Assembly: GCF_001886855.1 (NCBI RefSeq)
Contig: NZ_CP013197.1
Location: forward strand, 558,001-622,000
Length of the DNA stretch: 64,000 nt
Source: Spiroplasma citri
GTDB taxonomy: Bacteria; Bacillota_I; Bacilli_A; Mycoplasmatales; Mycoplasmataceae
Reading direction: 5' to 3'
Made by a program: the position numbers and the translations under genes. The notes below the pieces were generated by a model that saw only the letters and a list, made by a program, of their open reading frames with translations, did not search any database and had not been told where the DNA came from. Shown in pieces: positions 18,537-28,201 of the stretch (position 1 is the stretch's first letter; every line of letters begins with the position of its first letter).

Positions 18537-19779
18537 ATGGAATTTGATATTTCAAAAGAAAAAATTAAAAGTACATATAAAAAAATTAAAAATCATATTA
18601 TTAAAACACCATTGATCTTTGCAACAAAATTAAGTCAAATTACTGGCAATAAAGTATATGTAAAATTAGAAAATTTATAACGGGCTGGTTCATTTAAACT
18701 AAGTGGGGCGTTAGCAAAAATGATGGAACTTAAACCAGAAATAATTGCAAAAGGAGTAGTAGCAGCGAGTGCTGGGAATCATTCAAAGAGGATTAGTTTT
18801 GCAGCTAATTTATTAAAAGTACCAGCAACAATTGTGATGACTCAAAAAGCACCAATTAGTAAAATTAATGCAACAAGAAATTATGGTGTTGAAGTAATTT
18901 TACATGGTGATTTCTTTGATGATGCCAATAAAAAAGCCTTAGAAATTGCTAAAGCAGAATATAAATTTTTTGTTCATGCATTTAATGACATTGATGTTAT
19001 TAGTGGCCAAGGTACAATTGGCATTGAAATTTTTGAAGAATTACAAGATCTTGATTATGTTCTTGTTCCAATTGGCGGGCGGGGGGGGATTTTATCCGGA
19101 ATTGCCACGTATATTAAAGCAGTTAATCAAAAGTGCAAATTAATTGGAGTACAAACACAGAATGTTCCAAGTTATTATGAAGCACAAAAAATGAATAAAC
19201 CATTTTCTGTTCAAGGTAAATTATCAATTGCTGATGGAATTGCTGTTAAACAATGTGGGGATATTACTTTTAAAATTTTAAATAAATATGTTGATGATGT
19301 TATTTTGGTTTCATAAGCAGAAATTGCAGAAACAATTTTATTTTTATTTGAAAATTGTAAAATTGTTGCTGAAGGTGCTGGTGATGTAACAACCGCTGCA
19401 GTATTATTTAATAAATTAAATGTTAAAAATAAGAAAATTGCCTGTGTTTTATCAGGGGGTAATATTGATGTAACAACATTTTTAAATATTAATAACCGTG
19501 CTTTAATTAACCAACGTCGTCGAATTATTTTAAAAATTGATGCCCCATTAAGGGAAAGGACATATTAGTAAAATTACTAATATTGTTGATTCGCATGGTG
19601 TTCAAATTTATCAAATTTTTGATTCACAATTAGAAAATAGTCTTGAAATTAATCGTGAAATTATTCGCTTAGTAATTGATATTAACATGAGGATTGAATT
19701 AACAAAGATTGTTGTTGATTTGGAAAAAGCAGGATATACGGTAATGGCACAAGAATTTATTAATTCAATTACACCATAA
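18537..19779 (+). pseudogene. ilvA: Threonine dehydratase, inactivated
   Basis: Clear PLP-dependent threonine dehydratase: 'GSFKLSGA' with the Schiff-base Lys, 'ASAGNHSKRISFAA', 'PIGGRGGILSGIA' for the PLP phosphate loop and a C-terminal ACT-like region. There are three lesions. TAA at 18677 replaces a conserved Gln just before the Lys motif. A second TAA at 19315 stands where Glu is expected. An extra base near 19553 shifts the frame. The 3' end overlaps the start of ridA (TAATG). The enzyme would have made 2-oxobutanoate and ammonia from threonine. Confidence 0.85.
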
Positions 19780-20162
19780 TGGAATTAATTCATACTGTTC
19801 AAGCACCACAAGCCGTAGGTCCATATTCCCAAGCGATTAAACTTGCAAATGGGTTTTTGTATATTTCTGGACAATTAGGATTAAATCCTACAACAATGCT
19901 TTTAGTTGATAATATTAGTGATCAAACAAGACAAGTATTAGCAAATATTAATGCTATTTTAACCGTTGCAAAGTATACTAAGGATAATGTTATTAAAACA
20001 ACAATTTTATTAAGTGATATTAATGATTTTGTTGTTGTTAATGAAATTTATGAATCCTTTTTTAAAGAGCATAAACCGGCACGTAGTACTTTTGCTGTTA
20101 AAGATTTACCAAAAGCAGCTTTAATAGGAATAGAAGTCATTGCTTTTAAAGAAAATAGTTAA
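19779..20162 (+). CDS. ridA: RidA-family enamine/imine deaminase
   Basis: 127 residues, normal for the family, with 'AVGPYSQA', 'FLYISGQLGLNP', the conserved Arg in 'PARSTFAV' and the final 'ALIGIEVIAF' with the catalytic-site Glu. RidA hydrolyses the reactive enamine intermediates released by PLP dehydratases such as IlvA. Its start overlaps the stop of the dead ilvA, so it was translationally coupled to it and has outlived it. Now it may depend on reinitiation or on another start. Confidence 0.85.
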   Translation: MELIHTVQAPQAVGPYSQAIKLANGFLYISGQLGLNPTTMLLVDNISDQTRQVLANINAILTVAKYTKDNVIKTTILLSDINDFVVVNEIYESFFKEHKPARSTFAVKDLPKAALIGIEVIAFKENS

Positions 20163-20192
20163 GACAAATTATTTTTAAAAATATTTATATTA

Positions 20193-20230
20193 AGCAACTT
20201 GGTTGTTAAAAACACTAAGGTGCTTTTTTT
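20193..20230 (+). terminator. Terminator after ridA
   Basis: A GC-containing hairpin (GCAACTTGGTTG / CACTAAGGTGC, one mismatch) then T7. Confidence 0.65.
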
Positions 20231-20280
20231 AAAAATAAGTATAATTAAAAGTGTCTTACAAAAAGAAGATGGCAATTAGA

Positions 20281-21253
20281 TGAAACGGTTATTAACACTT
20301 TTTAGTGTTTTTGTTTTAGGTTTCGGTAGTAGTTTGGGTGTTGTTAGTTGTACAGTGCGAGCAAAACATGAGCCTGAAGAGGATGAAATGGAAGGTCATC
20401 AAGATCTTGGAATTTTAAATCAAATAAAAAAGTAAGCAAAGCAAACTTTATCAACATGATGACAAACAAAAACAATGATTGATATTATTTAAGGAATATC
20501 CAGAGCAAATATCATCATTTGAAGAACTAGTCGCAGAGTTAAAAAACAAAAAATGATGGTTTATTAACTTTAACGAGCACAGCAATTAGTAAATATCGTT
20601 TTTTACATCATTTGCTTGTTGGTTTTAAAGCAGAGTTTAATAATTTGAATCAAGATTTACAAGATCGATATTCAAATTATTATGTTGATACAATGTCATT
20701 GTTCTTAGGAGAAAATGATATTTCATTTACTTTGTATAATATTAATTTTGAGAACATAACAAAACTATTAGAAGATACTCCCCAAGCAGTATTAGGGATT
20801 AGAGTCCAGGTTAATATTGCTTATGAAGTGCGCTTTAAAGAATTATCACCAGTGCAGGATAACATTAATAAAAACGTAGTTATTGGTAATAATATTGATA
20901 TTTTACGTAATATTATAAAACAACTTGCAGAATATTTTTCTATTTTTATTGATAATATTTTGAAAAAACTAGATTATAAAATTATTATCACAGAATTTAG
21001 TAGTTATCTAGATTTGCCTTTGGTTTCTGTATTTCGTTCATTGATTGAACAAAAAGTAAAAGAGAAAAAAATTATGTTTTATTGAGTTAATAGATTTAAT
21101 AATATTAGTGGCATAATGCATAATATTTTCCATCAGACTGAATACTTTTATAAAGACCATTCAGTATTAAAATGAGCAAAGGAAGGATATAATCCTAACA
21201 AATTAACCAAGAAAAACTTTTTAAAATTTTATAAACAAAATATTTATAATTAA
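20281..21253 (+). pseudogene. Spiroplasma lipoprotein, frameshifted
   Basis: The signal and lipobox (VVSC) are intact, but the frame stops at 20433 and shifts again near 20575. The last 220 codons are open ('LLVGFKAEFNNLNQDLQD...' to 'FLKFYKQNIYN'). The 3' end abuts the truncated transposase of prophage B, so the prophage boundary falls at or just after its stop. Related in style to the lipoprotein at 478-1437. Confidence 0.7.
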
Positions 21254-21976
21254 AAGTATTAATTTAACAACAAAAGGTCTTAATTTTGTTTTTTTAGTAA
21301 TATAATTTGGAATATTATCCATTTCATAAACGCCCAACTTATTTGCAATTACTGGTCTTTTTTCAGTTGATTTTATTTGATCATAGCCAGTATGAACGGT
21401 AGACAATAGGATGTGTTTTTTTATTTTTTCATTTTGGTTCCACATTTTTATATAAGTACCATCAATTTGAATATATAAAGTATGAGGGACATTTATTTTA
21501 ATATTTGTTTTATTAATATAATATTTGTCGTTTGTTGTTGCATTTTTTATAGTATTTGAAATTGACATTAAACTGATTCCTGCTTTTTCTAATGTACCAG
21601 AAATGTCGCAATATTTTTTATCTTTACTCAAAAATGACAATATTCTTTCTTTGACATCATTTCCCATTCTTTGTCATTTTTTAATTCCTAAAATTATATC
21701 TAAAATAAAAACATACTCTGTTTTTCCCGTCTTTGGATTAGTTCAACAATATCTTCTTCTTTTAAATTTTATTTTCCCCTTTAAAGTAATTAATGTTTTT
21801 GTTCTAATTTCTTTTACTCTAAAATCTTTAAAATTATCATCTTCTTGATAATTTTGAAAAATAAAATCATCTCATTTTTCTAATCTATATGCAATTTCTC
21901 TAATAGCATATTTTTCTAAATCGTTATATATTTCATTAAAAAAGTTTTTTCCATTAATAATACTATTAATATCCAT
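21221..21976 (-). pseudogene. UPF0236 transposase, 3'-truncated
   Basis: The first 240 codons match the intact gene of A, including 'IQIDGTY' with the first catalytic Asp. Homology ends at about 21248, where sequence becomes that of the host lipoprotein gene. The second Asp and the Glu are missing. GGAAAGGAAA before ATG is conserved. Confidence 0.8.
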
Positions 21977-22166
21977 TTTAAAGTTGTTTCCTTTCCTGAT
22001 TTAAAAATAAATCATCACACACATTAAAATAAACACCTAAAAAAAGCAAGTTATTTTTAACTTGTTTTTCAAATATTTAATTTTTTTAATATTATTTAAT
22101 ACAATTTTGATACTTTTTTGATAACAAAAATATTATATCTTAATTTAAAATAAAAAAACAAGATTT

Positions 22167-22556
22167 TTAATCTTGCTTATAATAATTTTCGTTAAAATAA
22201 ATTTTTAAATAATATTTAAAATCAGAATCATCATCACTAAAACAAAAAAGACATTCTTTACAATTATAATAATTTTTATAACAAATGTAGCAACATGGGC
22301 TATTACATACAATACATTCATATCCTTTTTTTGCTTTTCTATAACACAACCCTCTTGCACCAGTAAATTGACATTTTTCATCGTTAACATGTTTATTATA
22401 TTTTTCTCAAAATATTTCTTTAAAAAATTCATTTTCTTTTTTTATTTGTTCTTCACTTTTTGGATTATATTTTAAAAAATATTCAAAAGAAGATCTTATT
22501 TCTGCTGCAATTTTTTCAAATTCAGTTTCAAATTCAATTTTAGATTCTTTTTCCAC
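22167..22556 (-). CDS. Cys-rich zinc-binding protein, 129 aa
   Basis: The N-terminal 45 residues are acidic and helical. A dense Cys cluster follows ('CIVCNSPCCYICYKNYYNCKEC'), spaced like paired zinc knuckles. The GTG start at 22556 is chosen because GGAGG lies eight bases upstream and there is no good ATG in frame. Divergent from the lipoprotein gene. It replaces the acidic gene found at this place in A. Function unknown. Confidence 0.5.
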
Positions 22557-22582
22557 TTTTTCCTCCACTTGTTCTTTTTTTC

Positions 22583-22604
22583 TTTTGATAACATATTATC
22601 AAAA
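22583..22604. promoter_or_regulatory. Palindromic operator candidate
   Basis: TTTTGATAA and TTATCAAAA separated by four bases, between the divergent Cys-rich and lipoprotein genes. Partial copies are at 13241-13267 and near 13818 in A. Confidence 0.5.
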
Positions 22605-22694
22605 AAATAAATTTTTATCATTATTCTTTGTATATATTTATATTCATTATATAATTTTTATATAAATAAAATATTAAGAAAGGACTGACTTTTT

Positions 22695-23216
22695 ATGAAA
22701 AAAAGATTAAGTTTTTTAGGAGCAATTACATTACTAGGTACAAGCACAACAAGTCTAGTTGCTTGTAATAATATACCACAATATAACGAAGATGAATTAC
22801 AACAACTAAAACAAGAAAACCAAATATGTACAAATTGCAAAGAAATAAAAGAAAAATTAGAATGAATAGCACCACAAGAAAAGCCATTTAATACAGTTGA
22901 TAATAAATATTATTATGTAGTATGGGGTGGTGATAAAAATGATGATTGAAAAATTATTAAATTTAACAATAATGAAAAAATTAAAAGATGACATCCAAAA
23001 ACTTTGGATGTACAAAATAATATTAAACTTTGCTTAACTAACTATGCAGAAATTCCAATTGATATTGATTTATCGATTGATGCAAGCACAATTAATCTTT
23101 GAAAAAGTGATAATGGAACTTATTTTAAAGCAGTTTATCGTTGAAATGGCGGAGAAGAAAATTTACCTGATTTAGTTGTTAATAATGATGGTAATGTAAA
23201 AGTTAATGGCGAATAA
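22695..23216 (+). CDS. Prophage lipoprotein carrying the B fibre tip domain, 173 aa
   Basis: Signal and lipobox LVAC (Cys24) are nearly identical to the A lipoprotein, as is the C-terminal 'PDLVV..DGNVKVNGE'. The middle (about residues 62-152) is instead the domain of the B fibre, identical over 215 bp (22935-23149 versus 23903-24117). It lies on the strand opposite to the phage operon with its own promoter (TATATAAT near 22648). Inferred surface-exposed receptor-masking protein. Confidence 0.8.
22935..23149 (+). repeat. 215-bp inverted repeat, lipoprotein arm (B)
   Basis: No difference found from the reverse complement of 23903-24117. Outside this block the similarity falls quickly. It contains an 8-bp hairpin, CATCCAAA / TTTGGATG. 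Confidence 0.9.
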
Positions 23217-23246
23217 AAAAACAATTTAGTAAAAATTGCTTTTTTA
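23215..23246. terminator. Terminator between lipoprotein and holin-like genes
   Basis: CAATTT, AGTA, AAATTG hairpin with A and T runs. Matches 12558-12589 except for one lost G. Confidence 0.7.
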
Positions 23247-23252
23247 ATTTAT

Positions 23253-23465
23253 TTAATTTTCTTTTTCATCATCTTTTTTAATTATGTCATTAATATTATC
23301 TTCTTTATTTTCACCTAGCAAAATACATTCATTATTAATTTTTTCTTTTAATTTTAGCATTAGTTTATTAATTTCAGTGAATAAAATTGGCAATCCCAAT
23401 GTTAAACCGTGAACTATTCAATATGCTAATCGTAGAAAAAATAACTTAGTCTTTTTCTTTTTCAT
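23253..23465 (-). CDS. Small membrane protein, 70 aa
   Basis: Homologue of 12337-12549 with a few substitutions in the charged tail. One membrane segment; overlaps the holin-like gene by 20 bases. Confidence 0.5.
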
Positions 23466-23727
23466 TTTTATTACCATCCTTGTTTTTTTGTCTGATATTT
23501 ATTTTGTTGTTATTAGCAAGTTTGTTATTTATGATTGTAATAACATCTAATTTCGTATTAATATTATTAATTTCAATTTTAATATCGTTTATTTTTTCTT
23601 TTAATTCTTTATTTTCATCTCTAATTTTTTGTTGTTTTTTACTCAAAATAGTTGCTGTTATGCCAGTTGTCCCACCAGTAAAAAGTGATATAACCAAAAC
23701 AATAATTTCTAAAATAGTTTCACTCAT
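23446..23727 (-). CDS. Holin-like membrane protein, 93 aa
   Basis: Two residues differ from the A copy (12075-12356). N-terminal membrane segment, then coiled coil. Follows the fibre gene after AAGGAG. Confidence 0.55.
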   Translation of the reverse strand: MSETILEIIVLVISLFTGGTTGITATILSKKQQKIRDENKELKEKINDIKIEINNINTKLDVITIINNKLANNNKINIRQKNKDGNKNEKEKD

Positions 23728-23742
23728 TTTTTATTCTCCTTA

Positions 23743-25371
23743 TTATCAAATTAATGGTTCTCAACTTCCAAATGCTCTTAAACCAATAGCGGCCGTTGTC
23801 ACAATACCACGCTGTGCTTTTTCTCATGTTTTAAAATCTTTTCATACCCAAAATTTAATCATCCCACCATCATATGTTAATATTGGTGATCATTCTTCGC
23901 CACCATTTCAACGATAAACTGCTTTAAAATAAGTTCCATTATCACTTTTTCAAAGATTAATTGTGCTTGCATCAATCGATAAATCAATATCAATTGGAAT
24001 TTCTGCATAGTTAGTTAAGCAAAGTTTAATATTATTTTGTACATCCAAAGTTTTTGGATGTCATCTTTTAATTTTTTCATTATTGTTAAATTTAATAATT
24101 TTTCAATCATCATTTTTAACACTACGCCATACTACATAATAATATTTATTATCAACCGTATTAAATGGTTTTTCTTGTGGTGTCATTTCTTTTAATCTGC
24201 TTTTGACATATTTGGCACTGCTTTCTATTTTGTAGGGCATTTCTCTAATTCTTTTGTCTAGTTGTGCTGTTTTTTGATTCATTTTTTCCATTTCTTTATT
24301 TCATTTTTTATTGTGTTCTTCTATTTTTTCTCGGGCATATTCGCAAAAATTAATAAAATTGTTGGGGTTTTTGATTGATTGAAAACGAATGGGAACTCGT
24401 GCGGTATATTCTCAATTAAAGGATTTTATTTTTTCTCCTTTTAGGGGTAAATTAAAACTAAGAATAGGGAATTCATAAATTCCGTCTTTATGTCTTGTGT
24501 TTAAGTTATCTTGGGTTAATCTTCCTTTGTCTGTTCATACAAAATATTCGCTGGCACATTTATTTTGATAAATTGCTTGGTATTTAAAATCATTTACTTG
24601 ATTAATGTTATCGATTATGGCGGTTGCTATTGTTTTTGAATTATCGTTTCAAGTCATGGCACTTTTAATATTTTTTCATGGTTTGTTTTCTTCTTCCTTG
24701 GTTTTTTCAAAATAGAATTTATTGTTAATTCCGCTTGGTTCAACTTCGTCAATTTTAGTGTTAATGGGGCATTGTTCTAATAATTCTGTTAATTTTTCAA
24801 TTTGTTCGCTTTTGTTTTCTTCTAAACTTTCAATAAAATTTTTATTAATATATTGGTAGTTTTCATCTGGGTTGTCTATATCGGGGATTGGATATACTAA
24901 TGGTGCTTTTGACATATCTATTTTAATTGTTAAAAATATTGTTGTTGTTGTTTCTGCTTGGTTTTTTGCATAGGGAATTAAGTCGTTGATATCGTTTGTG
25001 GTGTTGTTTTCTACTTTAATCATTCTTCCGCAAATGCTTAAATAAAAAAATGGTATTTCTTTGTTTCCTTTTTTTGTTTTTATTTTTACTTGAATTCCGT
25101 TGTCTTCATATTTGAATTCTGCTTCTAATTTTTCTTGTTCGCCAAATCCGTAAAATAAAAAACCAGTTGAATTGTTATCACATAGTTTTAACATTTCTTC
25201 GTTATAATTATCGCTATTGCCTAATAAGTTTATAGCGTTTTTATTGCTTAATTCTTTATTAGCATAGTAGGGGATTGTTTGGTTTCTTAACAAAAAATCA
25301 TAGTATATTGCTTGGTCGCGGTCTGTTAAATAATCTTCTGTATTGTCAAATGTTATAAATCTAAATGCCAT
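23743..25371 (-). CDS. Putative tail fibre / receptor-binding protein, 542 aa
   Basis: The N-terminal 395 residues differ from the A protein at only a few positions. The domain around residues 405-490 is unrelated in sequence to that of A between 'YYVVW' and 'AVYRW' and equals that of the B lipoprotein. The conserved region after it ends '...LRAFGSWEPLIW'. Expressed from the P1 promoter at 26082-26110 with the leader peptide and the preceding structural gene. Confidence 0.65.
23903..24117 (-). repeat. 215-bp inverted repeat, fibre arm (B)
   Basis: Reverse complement of 22935-23149; identical as far as I could check. Confidence 0.9.
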
Positions 25372-25385
25372 TTTTTACCTCTCTT

Positions 25386-25988
25386 TTATAAATATTTTTT
25401 TTCTAATTTGTTAGATGTTTTATCTCATTCACTATGTAATGCGTTATTAGCAATCATGTTTTTATTCATTGTTTCTTCAAAGTTGTTAAAATTATTGTTT
25501 AGATCGTTGTTTAGTTTTGTGTGTGGTTTTAAGTCTTCTCAATATTTTTGATTTTCTTTTATATTGTAAATTGTGTTATTTTGTAATTGATAAGTAAATA
25601 ATTCAATATCATAGCTTCATTCTTCGTTTTTAATATCTTCTCATGATAAATTACTTTCATTTAATAATTCGTTTGTTAGTGTTTTAATTTCATTCTTTTT
25701 TGTTATTAAATTAATATTAAAAATAATTTTTTTAATTGAATTTCTATTGGTTGCTTGTAATTCATATTCTGTATCTTCTTCAATTTCAATAATTCGCCCA
25801 TAAATTAATATATATGTATGATTAAAAACAACTTTATTTCCAAGGTGTCTTTTTATTAATTTTTTTTCTTCGTTTAAAAAAATAATATTTTTATCTTTAA
25901 CAAAAAAACTAACAAAAAAATCTTGAATAATTCCATCATCACATGCTTCTACATTACAATTAGGAAATGTTTTTAAAACTATTGCCAT
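25386..25988 (-). CDS. Phage structural protein before the fibre, 200 aa
   Basis: Complete version of the gene truncated in A (9796-10308). Beta-rich N-terminal 110 residues, then an Asn-rich linker and a short helix ending 'SEWDKTSNKLEKKYL'. The start overlaps the stop of the 15-aa leader peptide. Probably a baseplate or upper-fibre part, from position only. Confidence 0.6.
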
Positions 25989-26026
25989 AATTTAACTACC
26001 TTATTATTTTCATTATTATCTAACAT
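25979..26026 (-). CDS. 15-aa leader peptide
   Basis: Same peptide as at 9758-9805; its TAG overlaps the ATGGCAATAG start of the next gene. Confidence 0.5.
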   Translation of the reverse strand: MLDNNENNKVVKLWQ

Positions 26027-26081
26027 AAAAAATCACCAGCCTTAACAATAATAATTAACCCCATCATTTATTGTCGTCGTG

Positions 26082-26110
26082 ATGATACCGTCATTAAAAA
26101 TATTTGTCAA
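26082..26110 (-). promoter_or_regulatory. P1-type phage promoter (fibre operon)
   Basis: TTGACA (26105-26110), 17 bases, TATCAT (26082-26087). An 88-bp block including the untranslated leader (about 26032-26119) is identical to the portal-gene promoter region at 39060-39147. Confidence 0.75.
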
Positions 26111-26112
26111 AT

Positions 26113-26138
26113 AAAAAAAGACAATTTATATTGTCTTT
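26113..26138 (-). terminator. Terminator of the long-stem RNA
   Basis: AAAGACAAT, four bases, ATTGTCTTT then T4 more on the minus strand. It lies just before the next P1 promoter, so it ends the RNA gene rather than a coding operon. Confidence 0.8.
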
Positions 26139-26393
26139 AAAATAGTTTATGTTATAATACATACAAATTTGTATTTATTCAGTCGTAGCAAATTCCTTAA
26201 ATATTATGTGAACAGTCTTATTACTGTTGTGTGTCTGCTCCTCTCTTGTGCTTGATGAGTAAAGATCAACAAAATAGACAAGTTCAAGGTTATTTATTTA
26301 CTATAATACGACTGAATAAATACAAATTTTTTTAATTTTAATAATTATAATTACTATTGTTTTATTTTCAATAAGTAATAATCATTACTTATT
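26139..26393 (-). ncRNA. Structured RNA with perfect 23-bp closing stem
   Basis: Transcribed from the P1 copy at 26400-26428 and ended at 26113. The arms 26165-26187 and 26307-26329 are perfect reverse complements over 23 bases. Between them lie an AACAGT/ACTGTT hairpin, a CTTGT..TTGAT/ATCAA..ACAAG stem and an unpaired purine-rich AGAGAGGAGCAGAC segment. There is no ORF with a ribosome site. Absent from A. No known family recognised. Confidence 0.6.
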
Positions 26394-26399
26394 ATCGTG

Positions 26400-26428
26400 A
26401 TGATACCGTCATTAAAAATATTTGTCAA
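26400..26428 (-). promoter_or_regulatory. P1-type phage promoter (RNA gene)
   Basis: TTGACA, 17 bases, TATCAT; only the noncoding RNA lies between it and the next terminator. Confidence 0.7.
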
Positions 26429-26499
26429 ATATATAATAAATGAAAATTTGTGTATATAATACCATATTTTTTTATTTTTCCTTTAATTTTATAAAAACA

Positions 26500-26612
26500 T
26501 GCTACAATTAAATAGCAAGTGATGTTGCGAGTTATTCTAGGTTCTACTTGCAAGTTTAAATAAAGAAAAGAAACCTTGCCAGTCAATAGTCTGTGCGATA
26601 CTATAAATAAAA
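26500..26612 (+). ncRNA. Small RNA candidate (RNA4), antisense to phage genes
   Basis: Extended -10 TGcTACAAT at 26500-26508, RNA from about 26514, terminator at 26610-26640. The body differs from the A copy (8447-8541) at only a few positions. GCAAGT/ACTTGC and GCAAG/CTTGC stems are possible. The upstream 26429-26499 is AT-rich with nothing else visible. Confidence 0.5.
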
Positions 26613-26640
26613 AAAGAGATATTAAAATCTCTTTTTTTAG
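26610..26640. terminator. Bidirectional terminator
   Basis: AAAGAGAT, ATTAAA, ATCTCTTT with A and T runs. Shared by RNA4 (plus) and the RNA2 unit (minus). Confidence 0.8.
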
Positions 26641-26694
26641 ATGAGGAAGCGACTACGCTCTTACCAATAGCGGACAAGTCCATATGGCTCATCT
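26639..26694 (-). ncRNA. RNA2 family, copy 1 (56 nt)
   Basis: Three-way-junction fold: outer stem AGATGAG/CTCATCT, hairpin with GGAC-UU-GUCC closed by CCA/UGG, and hairpin AGCG/CGCT. Compared with the copies at 29265 and 40111, changes in the stems are paired (A-U to G-C at three positions, G-C to A-U at one). A terminator follows directly. It overlaps the 3' end of a 62-codon ORF. Confidence 0.65.
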
Positions 26695-26849
26695 ATAATT
26701 TTGTATTGTTTAATAACTATTATATCTAGTTTTCATTCAATAGTTAATTCAAAGGTCAAAATAAGTAAAATTCCTTTTGGTTTACGATTAAAAGCAATAG
26801 AACACCATAGGCCATAAAGACCATAGACTTTTCTTACAACTAGAAACAT
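26661..26849 (-). CDS. 62-codon ORF upstream of and overlapping RNA2
   Basis: Begins about 10 bases after the expected start of a P1 transcript and ends '...DEPYGLVRYW' inside RNA2. It has no good ribosome site. In the two other RNA2 copies the same frame has no start codon, and the last residue changes from Trp to Arg, so the conservation there is of RNA rather than protein. It could still be a leader ORF here. Confidence 0.3.
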
Positions 26850-26864
26850 AACTTATTTGTGGTG

Positions 26865-26893
26865 ATGATACCGTCATTAAAATTATTTGTCAA
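26865..26893 (-). promoter_or_regulatory. P1-type phage promoter (RNA2 unit)
   Basis: TTGACA, 17 bases, TATCAT, conserved AATGACGG spacer; start near 26858. Confidence 0.7.
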
Positions 26894-26934
26894 ATATACA
26901 AGAATTAAAATTACAATTAAATCAGTTTTTTGTT

Positions 26935-27349
26935 TTATTTTTTAATTTTTTCTAATTCTTCATTTATATATTTATAATATATTGGTTGAATATAAGAACA
27001 TTTAAGTGCTTTTCTTAAAATTTCTTCTCTATATTGTTCTAATTTTTCATCATAAATATACTCATATTTTTTTATTTTATTTTCAAATTTACTGTGAATG
27101 TCGCTTTTATTTTTATCAAATCTAATATAAGTAGTCTTTTTTAATTTTTCTATTTCATTTCAATTTAAATTTTCAATATTTTTTTTCCTCACTTTTAGGA
27201 AGTTTAGTTGTCATTCTAATAAAAAGTATTTCTTTTTCTTCTGTAATTAATAAAGGAAACAAATAAGATTTTTTAGGGTTTCCGCTAATAAATACTGTGG
27301 TATCAGAATTATCAATAACATATGAACAATTTTTAGTATTAATTACCAT
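26935..27349 (-). pseudogene. Toxin B homologue, frameshifted
   Basis: Matches 9214-9630 but two bases are missing near 27185, in a poly-A run, so the C-terminal half is out of frame. Confidence 0.7.
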
Positions 27350-27951
27350 ATTTAAATTCCTTATATAATTTAATTATTTCATCTTTTTCTGATTCATCTA
27401 ATTCATCGGTGTTTATATCTAACGAAAAATCTAAATCATATGTTTTTTTCTTTCTTTTACTGCTTTTTTTCAAGCATCTTGCCAAGATTTTGAATAATGA
27501 GTATATTCAATAACATCATTTGTTTTTTGAAAGCCTAAATATTCAATAAAAATAGTAGTTATATATTTTAATATTTTTGTTTCTTCTTCTGAAAAATAAT
27601 CTCAACTAAATTCTTTATAATTATTTTTTTTATCTTCTAAATAAAACTTAATTTTTGTTTCTTCTTCTGTTAAATATTTAAAATATAAAAATTTTCCTTT
27701 ATATTTTTCTACATAATTTAAAAAACTAATAGGAACGGGGCCCATTTCTCATGCTACAAAATCCATTTTAAAGAAATGATTTGCATATCTTTTTGCTGCC
27801 TCTATTTCTAAAAGGGCAATAAATTTATATATATATGTTTTAAAAATAAATTTTTTTTGCATTTATATAATAAGTATAATATTGCCATTTCTATTTTGTT
27901 TGCTTCTATTGAAGATATTTTTAAATATTTTGATAGCATACTTTCCTTCAT
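27339..27951 (-). pseudogene. Panacea antitoxin B homologue, frameshifted twice
   Basis: Homologue of 8609-9224. One shift is in a TA-dinucleotide run near 27820 and another in a poly-A run near 27445. The Panacea motif is still visible in the middle ('AWEMGPVPISFLNYV'). Confidence 0.7.
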
Positions 27952-27990
27952 CTTAATCACCACTTTTTATTTACTAGTAAATTATACAAT

Positions 27991-28020
27991 AAAAAAAGAG
28001 ATAATTAAATCTCTTTTTTA
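27991..28020. terminator. Terminator between toxin cassettes
   Basis: AAAAAGAGAT, AATTAA, ATCTCTTTTT. Counterpart of 8414-8446. Confidence 0.75.
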
Positions 28021-28021
28021 A

Positions 28022-28143
28022 TTATGTATTTGCTAATGCTTTTAAACTTTTAATTAATTCTTTATGATTATAAATATCTTGTTCTCATTCATTAAATTTA
28101 GATTCCAATAATTTATAATCTTTTTTTTCATAATTTTTGACAT
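28022..28143 (-). pseudogene. 40-aa antitoxin-like ORF, frameshifted
   Basis: Homologue of 8285-8407, missing one G after the fifth codon. The rest of the reading frame is well preserved, so the shift is recent. Confidence 0.5.
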
Positions 28144-28201
28144 ATTTAATCAACCCCTTATCGCCATCATCATACCATATTTATTATATTTTTAAATTAA
28201 A

